From Populus alba (lineage: Eukaryota > Streptophyta > Magnoliopsida > Malpighiales > Salicaceae): a DNA stretch of 64,000 nt. This document shows, in pieces, positions 39,598-51,404 of the stretch (position 1 is its first letter; every line of letters starts with the position of its first letter). Below the pieces are notes generated by a model, which was given only the letters and a program-made list of their open reading frames with translations, had not been told where the DNA came from and did no database searches. The position numbers and the translations under genes are program-made. The stretch spans positions 11,352,169-11,416,168 of the forward strand of contig NC_133288.1 of the NCBI RefSeq assembly GCF_005239225.2. Direction: 5' to 3'.

Positions 39598-40213
39598 ATG
39601 ATGGTAAAGAAAAGCCAATGCTGATGATAACATGATGAGGATAATTATGAAGGTATTAAGTGGGTTAATTGGGTTAAGTAAACCTCGACTAAATGGTCAT
39701 TGATGTGGTTATTTTGACCAGAATGATAATTAGAAATGATTACTAAAACTAGAGTGAATGATATGTAAGAACTAAAGAAAAATGATTTAGTTTGATTTCT
39801 AGACGATGATGTTTTGTGTAGATCATTTGAAAGAAAGAACAACAACAACAACAACAACAATAATAATAGTTTGACAAATATAAACTACTTGAAATGTATG
39901 AGAAGTTTGAGTACTATTAAATTATGATAGTACTCAAACTATTATTATGAAAGTATTAAGTGATGGTAAAGAAAAACCAATGCTAATGATAACATGATGA
40001 GGATAATTATGAAGGTATTAAGTGGGTTAATTAGGTTAAGTCAACCTCAACTGAATGGTTATTGATGTGGTTATTTTGACTATAATGATAATTGAAAATA
40101 ATTACTAAAAATAAAGTGAATGATATGTAAGAGCTAAAGAAAAAATTATTTAGTTTGGTTTCTAGATGATGATGTTTTGTGAAATCATTTGAAAGAAATA
40201 ATATAATAATAAT

Positions 40214-40244
<31 letters not shown>

Positions 40245-40330
40245 AAACTATTATTAATAATAATAGTTTGATGAATATAAACTACTTGAAATGTATGAAA
40301 AGTTTGAGTAATATTAAATTATATTAAATT
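39598..40330 (+). repeat. Segmental tandem duplication of about 360 bp with diverged microsatellites
   Basis: Two units share GATGGTAAAGAAAA(G/A)CCAATGCT, GATAACATGATGAGGATAAT, AATGATATGTAAGA and ATAAACTACTTGAAATGTATG. They start near 39598 and 39962. In the first unit the internal simple repeat is AAC then AAT. In the second it has become an AT-rich ATA/ATT run. Confidence 0.85.
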
Positions 40331-41009
40331 CATCATGGTTATGTATGAAAGTTTAGAGAATTCAGAATGCAAAGATTGAATGACTACCAATTTGGTTTGT
40401 ATTATAACATGATTTTAATATAAATAAATGTATACATACCATAAAAATTTGTTGTGATTAAAAATGGTGGTAAATTGTATACGCAACAAGAGTTTTGGGG
40501 AGAAATATATGAAGTCTAGAATTGTTTTGGTTGCACAAAAAGAGGCATAAAAGGGATGTTATAACAACCTTATAGTTAAGTGTTTTTAAGGGTTATTTGG
40601 TTATTGATGTTGCCACCAACTAAATTATTTTGATAATTCAAGATACATGTTTCTATTATAACAAGAAAATTGCTCAATTACATAGAAGCATCACAACCAA
40701 GATCATAACAACCAAGATCATAACCATTTATCTTTATTTGATGCGGTCAAGATATTATTAATAGATTTGACTAAAGGGGTTTTAGTTGGAATTTTTTAAA
40801 AGTTCTTTTTTATTCAATGATATGTTATTTTCGAGTTCTTTTTTATATATCTTAATTAAGAGGGTTATGAATGTTAAAATATTATAGCATTGTATTTAAA
40901 TTCTGAACTTAGATTTTACACATAACTTAATAATTCAAGATCAAAAAATTTATATTCATGAAGTGATTCATCAAGACACTTGAAATTTTTGACAAGAGAA
41001 CATGAATTG

Positions 41010-41011
<2 letters not shown>

Positions 41012-41056
<45 letters not shown>
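41012..41056. repeat. (TA)n microsatellite
   Basis: More than 20 uninterrupted TA dinucleotides. Confidence 0.95.
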
Positions 41057-41059
<3 letters not shown>

Positions 41060-42740
41060 ACAATAAACATACTAGATTACATGCCTACCATTTATTGCCC
41101 ATAAAATATTAGCCTACAAGTTATAGGTTATAAAAATCTTGCAAACTTGATTCAATTATAGAGTAATTATTGATTTTATTTTATCAATTAATTTATAAAA
41201 AAAAACTATGCCAAAGTTCCAATCAATTAAAGAATTAATTAAAGAATAACGTTAAAGATTTAAATAGCAAAGTCAAATATTATAACCCATAAATAGAAAC
41301 ATACAATTTATTTAGCATCAACTCAAAAGAAAAAAAAAAGAATTAAATTTTTTTTTAAGTAATAATGTGGTAGTTTTATGGTTTGTTAATGTTAAGCTAC
41401 ACACGTGTATGTTATTCTGTTTTTGGTTGAAATCAATTAAAAAACTCTAAAATCCAAGTCCAAATAAAAAACAAATTGATTTGGTTCAATCTTGAAAAGG
41501 CAAATTAAAAGAAATGGCATATCTTAATCTGGTTTGATTTATGATTTAAATCGGATAATGGGTGATTGTGGTAGCCACTAGGAGAATGAGTTTGAATTAT
41601 TTAATTGATAAAAAATATATCCTGAATAATTAATTGATGAGTGATGATAAATAAAATGATATAACCCTTTAATTTCGCTACAACATGAATCAAAGATACG
41701 AAACAAATTTGTATAAAATACTATTAGTATATAATTTTTTAAAAAGATTTTAAGAATAAGAATATTTTCAAACTACTTTCTTACATCAAGATTAAATACC
41801 TTGTAAGCACATGATTCACATTTATATCAAAATTAGTATATTCATAGAAATAATTTTCATGCTTTCTCTCAAGATTCTGGAATTGAAACATGAAATACTA
41901 GTGATTACGGCACCTTTGGCGACTCTTATTCCTATAAATTAACGGGCTAAACTATGGAAGGTTACACTCAAAATGTATGGGCAAAATCCACGATTCTGGG
42001 CTATCTTCATCTTATCTTTTTAGCTGGACGAATCCTCTGGTTAATTGCAAGAATATTGCTACAGTGATGCTCACAAGTATACAAGAAAAAAAGCAGGCAA
42101 CTTGCTCCAAATCAAGGAATCTTTGTGTCAATTATGTCTTTTGAATGAACTTGCTATAAAGAATCCTGCTTTTGACCCATAAATTGGTATAAACATCAAA
42201 AAGATGGGTTTCTTTCTGTTCTTTTCTCCATAAATTGGATAGCATGACTATCTTAAAGGGCAAAAAGAAGTTGTCTCGCGAAATATGGAGATTTTTTTTT
42301 GTTTGTTTTAACTTCAATCACCAGTTCTGTGCTTTTGTTTTTGAGCACGTATTTCTGGGTCATGTATTCATAGGAGATCAAGGACATCACAATAAGCCTG
42401 TGGGCTGATTGAGTTATGGGCTAGCTGGTATGGGCTAGAATCTTACTCCAAAAACTAGGCTACTATCAAAATTACGAGCGCCCGGGATAATAAAAGCACT
42501 CAATAACTTCAAAATTGTATTTCATGCAAGTTTTCATTTTGTGAATTTGCCTTGGATTCGTATTTTTTTGGGTTTCTTAAAACACATATACATAACAAAA
42601 ATAATAAAATTTAAATTTTTTCACGAGTCTCAAGATTCTGTTAGACAAATATAAAGTTTTTTAGGGTTTATATAAAGATTACTTGAAGATGAGATGTTTT
42701 TGTTTTTTTGCTTTTAATAATAGCTTGAAGGAAAAAAAGT
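41060..42740. other. Intergenic, no gene recognised
   Basis: AT-rich unique-looking DNA with no coding similarity seen on either strand. Confidence 0.5.
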
Positions 42741-42747
42741 TTGGAAA

Positions 42748-43007
42748 AAAACTGAACAACTTCACTGTTCATATAAATATTAATATTTTATATTAATATG
42801 AAGATCCATTAAGTTTCTCATAGTTTTCTATTAAAATAAATATTTTTTATGGTTAAGTACTTCCTTATGAATTAATAAAACTGAACAACTTCACTGTTCA
42901 TATAAATATTAATATTTTATATGAACATGAAGATCCATTAAGTTTCTCATATTTTTCTATTAAAATAAATAATTTTTTATGGTTAAGTACTTCCTTATGA
43001 ATTAATA
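42748..43007 (+). repeat. Tandem duplication, unit about 129 bp
   Basis: ACTGAACAACTTCACTGTTC recurs at 42751 and 42880. Both units continue with ATGAAGATCCATTAAGTTTC and end with GTACTTCCTTATGAATTAATA. They differ at only a few bases. Confidence 0.9.
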
Positions 43008-43729
43008 AGTGAAAAAAAAGAAGAAGAAGAGAATCTCGTGAAGTGCTCATTCAATTTCAGAAATCTCAGTTCATAAAGGCATTTAGGACATAAAGTGGAA
43101 AATTAGTTTATTAACTAGTGTGTACTGTACTGTATTAATTAAGCAGTATTAAAAGCCGTACACAAGACAACGCATGCTTCAAGTTGCAAGTTCTTTTTAG
43201 TAGAACCCACGAGGCTTTGTCTCCGTATGAGACCAAAATACACCAAAATAGAAAAAGGAATCATTTTGAGAACCTACCAAAAATATTTCTTTCGAGCACC
43301 TCTTTACGATACTCCATTATTAATAATATATTAAAAAAGAATTAGCAGGGAGGAAACGTATCTTTGTCGTTGACGATCATAAAATCCAAGAGAAGCATGT
43401 AATTAATTAATTAATACAATCAAATTGATATTCCTGTGTTAAATATTTCTCAGTGCACGTGGGACCAAATGACTTTCATGTTTAATTAGGTTTAGTACGG
43501 TTCCACATGCATTACAGGGCCATGGATGCAAGCATTCCAGCTTGAAGATTCCCCTTCTTTACGGCATGGATTGCACTGTATGCTACTATGTAATGACAGC
43601 TCGAGGCTTTTTTTTTTTCGAGAACAAAGTGAACGTTAAATATTTTTCTGCTTAACGAGTCGCAAGATTTGAATTTTTGAGTTGAGTGGTTACCACCAGC
43701 ATTAAGATCAAGGATGGGTAAATATATAG

Positions 43730-43905
43730 ATGAGTGGTGTAACTTAACTAGTCAGATTTTAGATTTGTTTTTCAAAGATTACCAGTTCGAGTGTTATAAA
43801 TCTCAGGGTTATTAGAAGCATACATGATCGTTAACTTTAGGGTCTCGGAGGATTAGTCAAGTTGCGCGTAAGCTGACTCGGACACCCACGATCAACTCAA
43901 ACTTT
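43730..43905 (+). mobile_element. tRNA-derived SINE, best preserved copy of its family in the window
   Basis: The A-box-like GTAACTTAACTAGTCAGA is followed about 40 bp later by a clear B-box-like ACCAGTTCGAGTG. The body then contains GGGTCTCGGAGGATTAGTC, GTTGCGCGTAAGCTGACTCG and the end GACACCCACGATC. The spacing and boxes are those of a tRNA-type internal RNA polymerase III promoter, and the GCGTAAGCTGACTCGGACACCC tail is the diagnostic end used to find the other copies. Salicaceae SINEs of this general layout are known. The family name was not checked. Confidence 0.72.
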
Positions 43906-44179
43906 GGAATTTGAGTGCTCGAAATTAATTGCGATCATCCAACAGTTGACTGCGGGCCATCCATAAGTGCTCGTTTGTAGTGTTAAAGAAACTGTACACT
44001 TGATTTTGATTGAACGCACCAAACGATCTTACCTCCAACCACAAATCTAGATTGAGATCTGGATGAGTTGAAGGATCGTCCTCATATCTCTTCTTCAACC
44101 GAATGTTATATGTATCTTGAAAAAAGAGTCAACAAATTAAAAAAAAAAACTTAAGAAAAAAATGGTTGAAAACCAACTT

Positions 44180-44920
44180 ATTATAAAGTGCCTAGCTTGG
44201 CTATCGATGAGTATTGCACCCATTTTTTACTATCATTACTCTGCATGTGCATTTCCACAATATGCTCCATCGGGCTTAGCTTGTTTCCAAGAATCGTAGC
44301 CCGTAAAAAAAAAAAAAAACTGTTGTTAGTTAAATATATTTATAAAAAAAATAAAGAAAAAAATGGACATATAACATAAGAATTTTACCATTCGCTTTGC
44401 ATGCGAAAGAAACAAAATGGAATCACTAGTGTGCATGGTAATGAAACCATGAGCATACTAGTTTTGGTTCTCCACACTGGATTGTGATTGTCACATGAAA
44501 TGCTTGGACATCATGTGTTGAATGTATTCCATCCAAATAGCCTCCAAGACATACGGCGGTTTGAAATCCTTCCACATCGCCATATTTTTGCAGCTTGAAA
44601 GCTCTCTTTGTCTCACATATTTTTTGGCTTTGTTTTATGCCTTGTACGAAAAATCACGCAACCTATATAATATAAATGAATTATTTGTTAGTAAATAAAA
44701 AATAAAATTGAATAAAAGGATTAAAAAAATTATATTGATTTCAATCTTACCTAGTTGTAGCATGATTCTCCCAAACCCTCATTGCAATAACATTGTCAGC
44801 TCCATTCAATTCAAAATTTTCCTTGTAGTTAAAATTTGTAAGAAAAAAAAAATTTCATTAATTGTAATAAACTAACTGAATTAAAATAATAAAAAATATT
44901 TAAGTTAATACCAACCTTAA
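44180..44920 (-). pseudogene. PttA/En/Spm (CACTA) plant transposase-type gene relic
   Basis: Minus-strand fragments in order: NGADNVIAMRVWENHATT (about 44760-44810), then after an intron-like gap YRLRDFSYKA and FKPPYVLEAIWMEYIQHMMS (about 44530-44660), then in a different frame HGFITMHTSDSILF with HAKRM (about 44395-44455), then LSPMEHIVEMHMQSNDSKKW (about 44205-44280). The order matches plant transposase-24 (PttA/En/Spm) domain proteins associated with CACTA elements. Stops and a frame change between blocks show decay. The CACTA termini were not found. Confidence 0.65.
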
Positions 44921-44924
44921 ACCT

Positions 44925-46490
44925 TCTGAACTATGCATCGATCATAGATTTTTATTTAGGATATTTAGAAACATGACTTCATTGAAACAATGAATTTTAA
45001 TCGATAATTTCATCGTCAATGTTATGGTTCTAACAGTCTGAATATTTGTAAACCTGGAATTGAATTCATTAATTAAAATTAAATTTTCAAAAATTATTAA
45101 CATGTCGTTATGAAGGGAAAACAAACTTACATTGCAAGATCATTCTTCCACTGAGCCTAGTACTTCTAGGTAAATGGATCTTCCTATGAAGGGACCCCCT
45201 TCAAAATGGCATCATAGCACTCAACGAGCCCGCGTCAAGAGTGGTTGCTTGTGTCTTAGGTGTCTATTCTTGATCGGTACCTAAAGACTTATGGTTGTTA
45301 GAATCACTGCTAGAAGAACTAGCAGTGATCCTATCCGTATGATGCATTATTGACTTTTCTCTAGACATTTACACAAATTAAAAGATTAAGATATAATAAC
45401 TCGGCAGCATCTCCTTTATACAAAAGACTACTTAAAAGTTTTGAATTTGTAAATACACAACAATTTAATTTGATTGCCATAAACTAGTTGATTTTATTTA
45501 GTTTTTTCCCTGTCATTGAGTGAAGAGTTCACTCAACTTGCACTCTACCAAGTTTTTAGATTATTATTATTTTTTTAATTTTAGAGGTCATCGGTATTTC
45601 CATTGATGTAAAACAATTTATTTAATTTTTTTTTCTAACAATTTGGTTAATTCTGAAATTAAATAGTAAAGGTGTTTTGTTTTGTTTTGTTTTTTTCTCT
45701 CCTATAATATTATTGACTTACTTTTTATAATTCCATATTTCAAAATTCATAAAGAACTCATGCATTTCTAAACACTATTCAAAACATCAAAATCAACCCA
45801 ATTTGGTATATAAATCAAGATTTTCATAAACCCTTAATTTACAACAACTCAAAATTATATCAATTAACTCTTAATTTTTAACAACTCAAAACCCTAAATA
45901 ACAAATTATGCAAACACAAAATTATTCACCAAATTAAAAAATATATTTAACCAATTGAACCCAAATTTACAAAAATCTAAAATAATAATTAAAATTAATT
46001 CTATATATTTAATTGAAATTGAACAAACAAATTGAAAAACACAAACAACTAAAATTCAACAAAATTGTTCTCATATGAAAAGAATTCCAACAATAACATT
46101 CATGCAAATATCAAGAACATAAAAATATAAAAAAATAAAAATAATGCAAAAAAACAAAAAACACACAAAAAAAAATTCTTACCTATATTTTGTTGTGAAT
46201 TTCGGCTGAAAAGAGAGAAAAAAACAAATAACAAGATAAAAAGAAGTACAAAACAACCTAACCTAGATGAAGTTACCAATATAATGGAGACTTCCTTAAT
46301 ATTCTCTCATTTAAGCTCGGAGTGGAAATACACATATACATGCAACGCACATTAAAAACCACGAGGAATACAAATCCATAATAATAAAAGTGAAATAACT
46401 GCGACTAGGATTTCCATTGTCTTTTTATTTTATTATATAATAATAATAATAATAAATAATAATAATAATCGAAGGATTTCCATTGTCTTA
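44925..46490. other. AT-rich flank, no gene recognised
   Basis: May hold further decayed parts of the CACTA-related gene up to about 45370. From 45400 on it is low-complexity A-rich DNA, with an AAT microsatellite at 46436-46470. Confidence 0.4.
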
Positions 46491-46491
46491 A

Positions 46492-46671
46492 TTAGTTGTG
46501 GATGGAATGGCCAACACCTGGACAGTGGCCAGGGGTTGTTGGTCGAAAAGCCTCCTCGAATCCTTCACTAGTTCTAACTAATAGTATGGTCCAAGTGATT
46601 GCCTCCTGGGCTTGCACTCTTTTGTTTAGTGTATCTTGCGATGCTTTTCGGCATGCTTCAATCGAAAAGTT
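46492..46671 (-). pseudogene. CEP: CEP peptide-hormone gene fragment with Ser-to-Cys variant
   Basis: An open stretch of 59 codons on the minus strand ends at TAA 46492-46494. It begins NFSIEACRKASQDTLNKRVQ and ends with the C-terminal CEP domain FRPTTPGHCPGVGH plus a short SIHN tail. CEP precursors are small secreted proteins (usually 80-130 aa) with an N-terminal signal peptide and a C-terminal 15-residue domain of the form xFRPTxPGxSPGxGH. Here the domain and the variable region before it are present, but the frame is closed by a TAG at 46672-46674. No ATG or signal peptide is in frame, so the locus looks 5'-truncated. The conserved Ser at position 11 is Cys. An unseen upstream exon is possible but unlikely because CEP genes are usually intronless. 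Confidence 0.72.
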
Positions 46672-47681
46672 CTACCATGACTTCTCAAAACCAATAATTT
46701 CATTACATTTCTATTACCTAATTATTCTAAGAAAGTTCATATTTCCTATATTAACTTCGTTGTAATTAAAAAATTAATTAGCTTTTTTTATTAATTTTCT
46801 CAAGAAAATCTTTCACGGGAATTTGTTTTGAATATCCAGTTTTCAGATTTATAAATTAGTTTATGATTGTAATGTAATTTTTAAACGCCTTGCTTGGACA
46901 ATACTGTAAATCTAGGCTCCGTTTGTTTGCAGGAAAGTGAATTCCTTTTGGAAAGTGAATTCCGGGGAAAGTGAATTCCTGGAAAGTGAATTCCGGGAAA
47001 GTATTTTCCGATGTTTGGTAGTGTTATGGAAAATGAACTGGAAAACACTTTCCAGTGTTTGGTTATGTCATGGAAAATGAGCTGGAAAATAACTTATTAA
47101 TATTTTATTTTTCTCAAGTTTATTAAAATAATGAGGAACAAATTTTACAAATTAAAAAGTTATATGAGAATGAAATTGAAAAAAAATATATAATTTCATA
47201 AATTATCTCAAATAAAACAAATAATAATCAAAATAATAGGGATCAAATCTAAAAAATTAAAAAAATAATAAAAAATAAAGAAATTAAAATAATAATAATC
47301 AATATTTCATAAATTATTTCAAATAAAATAAGTAACAATCAAAAAAATGAGGATCAAATTTGATAAATAAAAAATTTCAATAAAAAAATGATAAGGAAAA
47401 AGCAAATAGCAATTATAAAAATAAGGACCAAAGTTAATATAAAAATAAAATTTTAAGAGATGAAATTGAAAAATAAATATTCAAAACAAAATATATGTAG
47501 CAATCAAAAGTTTGAGGATCAAATTTGATATAATCAGCAAATAATGATATTTTTGAAATTTTTCACAACTTCCGGAAAGTGTTTTCCCCTCAAATTTTTC
47601 AGGAAAACACTTTCCAGAAAACCAAGCCAAATTTTCCTTTTACTGGAAAGTGTTTTCCATTGACCAACTTTCCTACTGGCA

Positions 47682-47788
47682 AACAAACACAAGAAAGTTT
47701 GGAAAGTGATTTCCCGGAAACCACTTTCCGGAAAACAAACACAAGAAAGTTTGGAAAGTGATTTCCCGGAAACCACTTTCCGGAAAAC
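47682..47788. repeat. 52-bp tandem repeat inside the inverted-repeat element
   Basis: The unit containing AACACAAGAAAGTTTGGAAA and GATTTCCCGGAAACCACTTT is present twice in direct tandem, identical by eye. Confidence 0.85.
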
Positions 47789-47849
47789 AAACACAGCTAA
47801 AAGGAAAACACTTTCCTGAAAACCAAGTCAAATTTTTTTTGACTAAAAT

Positions 47850-47940
47850 TGACTGGAAAGTGTTTTCCGTTGACCGGAAAGTATTTTCCGTTGACTAGAA
47901 AGTGTTTTCCGTTGACCGGAAAGTGTTTTCCGCTGACCAA
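47850..47940. repeat. Tandem GGAAAGTGTTTTCCGTTGAC array
   Basis: About four direct copies of a 20-21-bp unit with small variants (GTATTTTCC, GTTGACTAG, GCTGACC). It lies inside the inverted-repeat element and accounts for the repetitive predicted peptides in this area. Confidence 0.85.
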
Positions 47941-48015
47941 CTTTCCTAATGACAAACAAACACAGGAAAGTTTGGAAAATGGTTTCCCGGAAACTACTTT
48001 CCGGGAAACAAACAA

Positions 48016-49065
48016 GGCCCTAATAAAGTATGAAGTCTTTTATAATAAAAATTTGAAAAATTAAACTCATTGATTTTGTCAAGAGAAAAGGCATCTCTCC
48101 TACTCTTTTCCTTGTCCAGCCAAATATAGCACTTGTATGAAAAAAAAGGAGGATAAAAACAATACTTAAAGACTGTTTTTGTACTTGCAATATTGTATAT
48201 AATATATAAGTTAGAACACTTGAAAAATTCTCCTCCTGTTTGAAGGGCCTAAAGCAAAACCAGCACATGCATGGATTATTCTAAATTCTGCTTGTGATTC
48301 CCTTCTACAGCATCCAAGTCAAAATTAAGAGAGTGTGTCCAACACCAATATAATATTATAAAATCATTTTTTCTTTTGGTTAATTAAATAAAAAAACAAA
48401 TATAATTCTCTCGTAGCACACCCTCATGAGAATCTCCCTAGGACGGTTACTGTATATAATATTCCAACGCAAACCCTAGCTTTTCTAAAATTTGCGGCTG
48501 CCTAGCTATCTAACCTCTACTAAACAATCAAATGCAAGTTGGGTGGTGGTGTTTTTATTCAAGAATCTGTAGTCTGTAATGCACTCATGGTGCTCTGGAT
48601 CCTATTTCACATGGTAAGTACGGACCTTTTCTGATCGTTTATGTTGTATAAAACAGCCAACGACTACCCGAGATGTCTTGCCAAATTAGAAGCTAGTAAA
48701 ATACTTAGACAATTGCACATGCTATACTTTGATTCGGATTAAATTTTTGTAAATATAAAAAACATATATGCTTAGCTAGAGTTTCAAATTAATATTAAAA
48801 TTTCTTGATTCAACTTTTTACTTAGCCTGAATTTCAAATCATATTGTCTTGCAGTTTTCTAGATATGACTCAATCAACTTGACGGGTCTAATAACAATTG
48901 CTATGACTAATAAAAATATGGTTTGACTTTTAAAAAACATTTCAAGATGACATTTTTTTTTTAAATATTAAGATGACAACATATGAGATTGACTCGGGTT
49001 AACCCGGGTTCACCAACCAAACTAGTGACTCGGATCATTCACCAAACTTATGACCTGAGTAATAG
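48016..49065. other. Intergenic, no gene recognised
   Basis: Mixed AT-rich DNA. Phrases such as GACTCGGGTTAACCCGGGTT near 48990 are typical of plant dispersed repeats but give no boundaries. Confidence 0.4.
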
Positions 49066-49508
49066 ACTATGTCGCACCCTCGTGGTGTCGGGGTGACCCT
49101 CAATTGATTTTGGGTTTTTTTTTGTTTTTTTTATGGATAAAGGGAGTTGCTACCTTGTATTTTGATCACTAGAAACCCTAACTGGTCTTTCAGAGATTCT
49201 AAGGCAAGGGATTGGTTGCGTAAAGGGAAGGTATTAACAACCCTAGTACGCCCTACCTAAGGTAAGCAGCTTGGTGTTTGGTTTGCTTTATAATTGCTAT
49301 GGTGTTGGTGTTTTCTAATCCCATCAGTTTTTCTAGGTTTGATTCAAACTAAATTTATTAAGATAGAAATCCAAGGAGATTCTATGTGCTTTAAAAGCTT
49401 ATTTTTCTCTTAGTATTTCAATAGTTTACGACTCGTAAATCGCAAGGAGGAGGGACAAAAATTTAGAAATCTAGGGCGCTTTAAAAGTCTATTTTTGCCT
49501 TAGTATTT

Positions 49509-49636
49509 TATACTCTCACGGCTCGTAAACCGTGGAGTAAAAAATTGAAATGTCCAAATTATAATCAAGTTTTATACTCTCATGGCTCATAAACCGTGGA
49601 GTAAAAAATTGAAATGTCCTCGATTATAATCAAGGC
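49509..49636 (+). repeat. 64-bp tandem duplication inside the long LTR
   Basis: Units start TATACTCTCAcGGCTCgTAA and TATACTCTCAtGGCTCaTAA and both continue ACCGTGGAGTAAAAAATTGA. The second copy at 58589-60021 lacks this part. Confidence 0.8.
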
Positions 49637-51404
49637 TTCTTTCGAGAATGTGTGATGACTTATTATTCCTAAAAAATTATTTTGGATATTTACCACTTAG
49701 GTTTTTTTTATCCAAATATTAACAGTGAATAATAACAAGTTATTCCCAATAATATTTTGGATATTCATCCCTTTGGGATTTCTTTATCCAAACATTAATG
49801 GTGAATAATAGATAAATTCCCCCCAAAATAAGATTTTTTATGTTTTTTAGAATATTGGCCAGTATCCTTTGGTGTTTTACAAACATGTTGTAAAATCCAG
49901 AAATGCAAGAAAATAATTTTTGTTGTGTTTAAGAAATCCATGCAAAAATATATTTTCAAAACTTCCAATATTTTTTTCCTAAAAAGGAGCGTTCAAAACA
50001 TGTTAGGGTATTGACCGTATGCAACACACAAGAAAACATTTTTTTTTGATATATGTGTATATATGTCACATTGTGTCGAAAACCGGGTATTCTAAATACG
50101 AGATTGATATTTTTTTACAACATAAAAAAAATTCAGACCTTAAAATAAATATGCTAAAAAATCATAAATCTATTTTTCTTTCTTTTATTTTTTTTTGAAA
50201 GAAAAAAAAAACCCGTATGTCCGGTCGGGTCACTTGCCTAAGCAAGTGACTTGGCTGGGCACAAAAAAAGGGTGCAATCCTCTCAATGAACAAAGTAAAA
50301 TGCATGCAAAAAGACCACATTACTGTTCAAGTGAATTAAAATTCACTTGAATAGTGCAACCATAAAGCAAAAAAATGCATGGTGCGAGAGGTGGAGAACA
50401 TACCTAGGAACAGAAGCGAAGAAGCTACAGCGACGTTGAAAGCGTGATGGTTGATCGGCCCGTTTCGTCTGCTTCAAACCTTTTCCTCCTGTTTTGTATT
50501 TGCATCTATTTTCTAGTTTTTTTTCTTTCCTCTACGTCTTCATCACTCTCTCTCCACTAGTTCCTGCACTTTCTTCTTCCTTGTTCTGCAGATGTTATAT
50601 GCAGAAAAATGAAAGCAAAGACTGAAAGGCAGTCCTTACTTGTTTATGGTTTCTCTTTCTTTTCTTGTTTTTCCTGCTCTTTCTTCTCCCTTTTCTCTTC
50701 TGCTGCTTGCCTTCCTGATCTCACAGCAATGCAAGGATGAAGGAAAGAAACTCCCTCTGTTCATTGCATTTTTTTTCCTCTCCTACAGCCTGCCTCTCTT
50801 GCATTCTTGTCTTTGTTTTTCTATTTTTCTGTGTGCTCTTTCTTTCTCTTTTCTATCTTGCTTCCCTTCTTTTTTCCCCCTCCCCTTCCTAGGTCATTAA
50901 AGGGGCTTATAACCTAAAACGAAACTCTATTTATGAAACAAATATTACATTAACTCTAGGGTGTAATCTCGGGTGAGCAGAAATAGGAAACCAAAATATT
51001 TTAATTCTGATTTTATGATCATATCTAATTTCTTTCCAATATTTTAGAGGATGGTGCAACTCCTTTCTTTCCTTCCATAGTTGGGACCATGAAGCCAATT
51101 GCTCCATTTGAAATAAGACAATAAAAACGTGGTCTGCAGCTCTCCATTCAAGCGAGAGAAACATGGAAACCAAACATGAAATTGTAGATGAAAGGAAAGA
51201 AAAACCGGGCTAGCTATGCAGATAAAAACTTGGTTCCTCAATTTCTTCCTTTGGCAAAATTCCTTCTAATTTTATCTTCACTCAACTTCCTTATTTTAGC
51301 ACATTTTCCATTTGGTCCTTGGTCCAAAAAAGGGCTTCAAAGTGGTCTGTAATTGATCTTCAAACTTTAAGCATCTTGCAATTGTGTCCTTGTAGACTCG
51401 GGCA

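Larger units (their letters stand above)
46914..48012. mobile_element. Inverted-repeat element built from GGAAAGTGTTTTCC motifs
   Basis: Left end GGCTCCGTTTGTTTGCAGGA and right end, as its complement, GGCCTTGTTTGTTTCCCGGA are terminal inverted repeats followed by many copies of GGAAAGTG(T/A)(T/A)TTCC and its complement. The flanking trinucleotide CTA occurs on both sides (46911-46913 and 48013-48015), consistent with a 3-bp target duplication. The centre (47100-47560) is A-rich. Short TIR starting GG(C/G)C and a 3-bp duplication suggest a PIF/Harbinger-type non-autonomous element. The superfamily call is inference. Confidence 0.6.

Noticed and set aside
46496..46765. 89-aa open frame on + (begins MWMEWPTPGQWPGVVG)
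   Set aside because: It is the antisense shadow of the CEP fragment; the complement gives the conserved CEP domain.
47850..47940. Regular 20-21-bp repeats resembling a short CRISPR-like array
   Set aside because: Units are directly adjacent without unique spacers, lie inside a plant inverted-repeat element, and the genome is eukaryotic.
47534..48064. Overlapping open frames with repeated FPxTGKCFPLT / VVSGKSLSKL-like peptides
   Set aside because: They are produced by the GGAAAGTGTTTTCC repeat array on both strands, not by a repeat protein gene.
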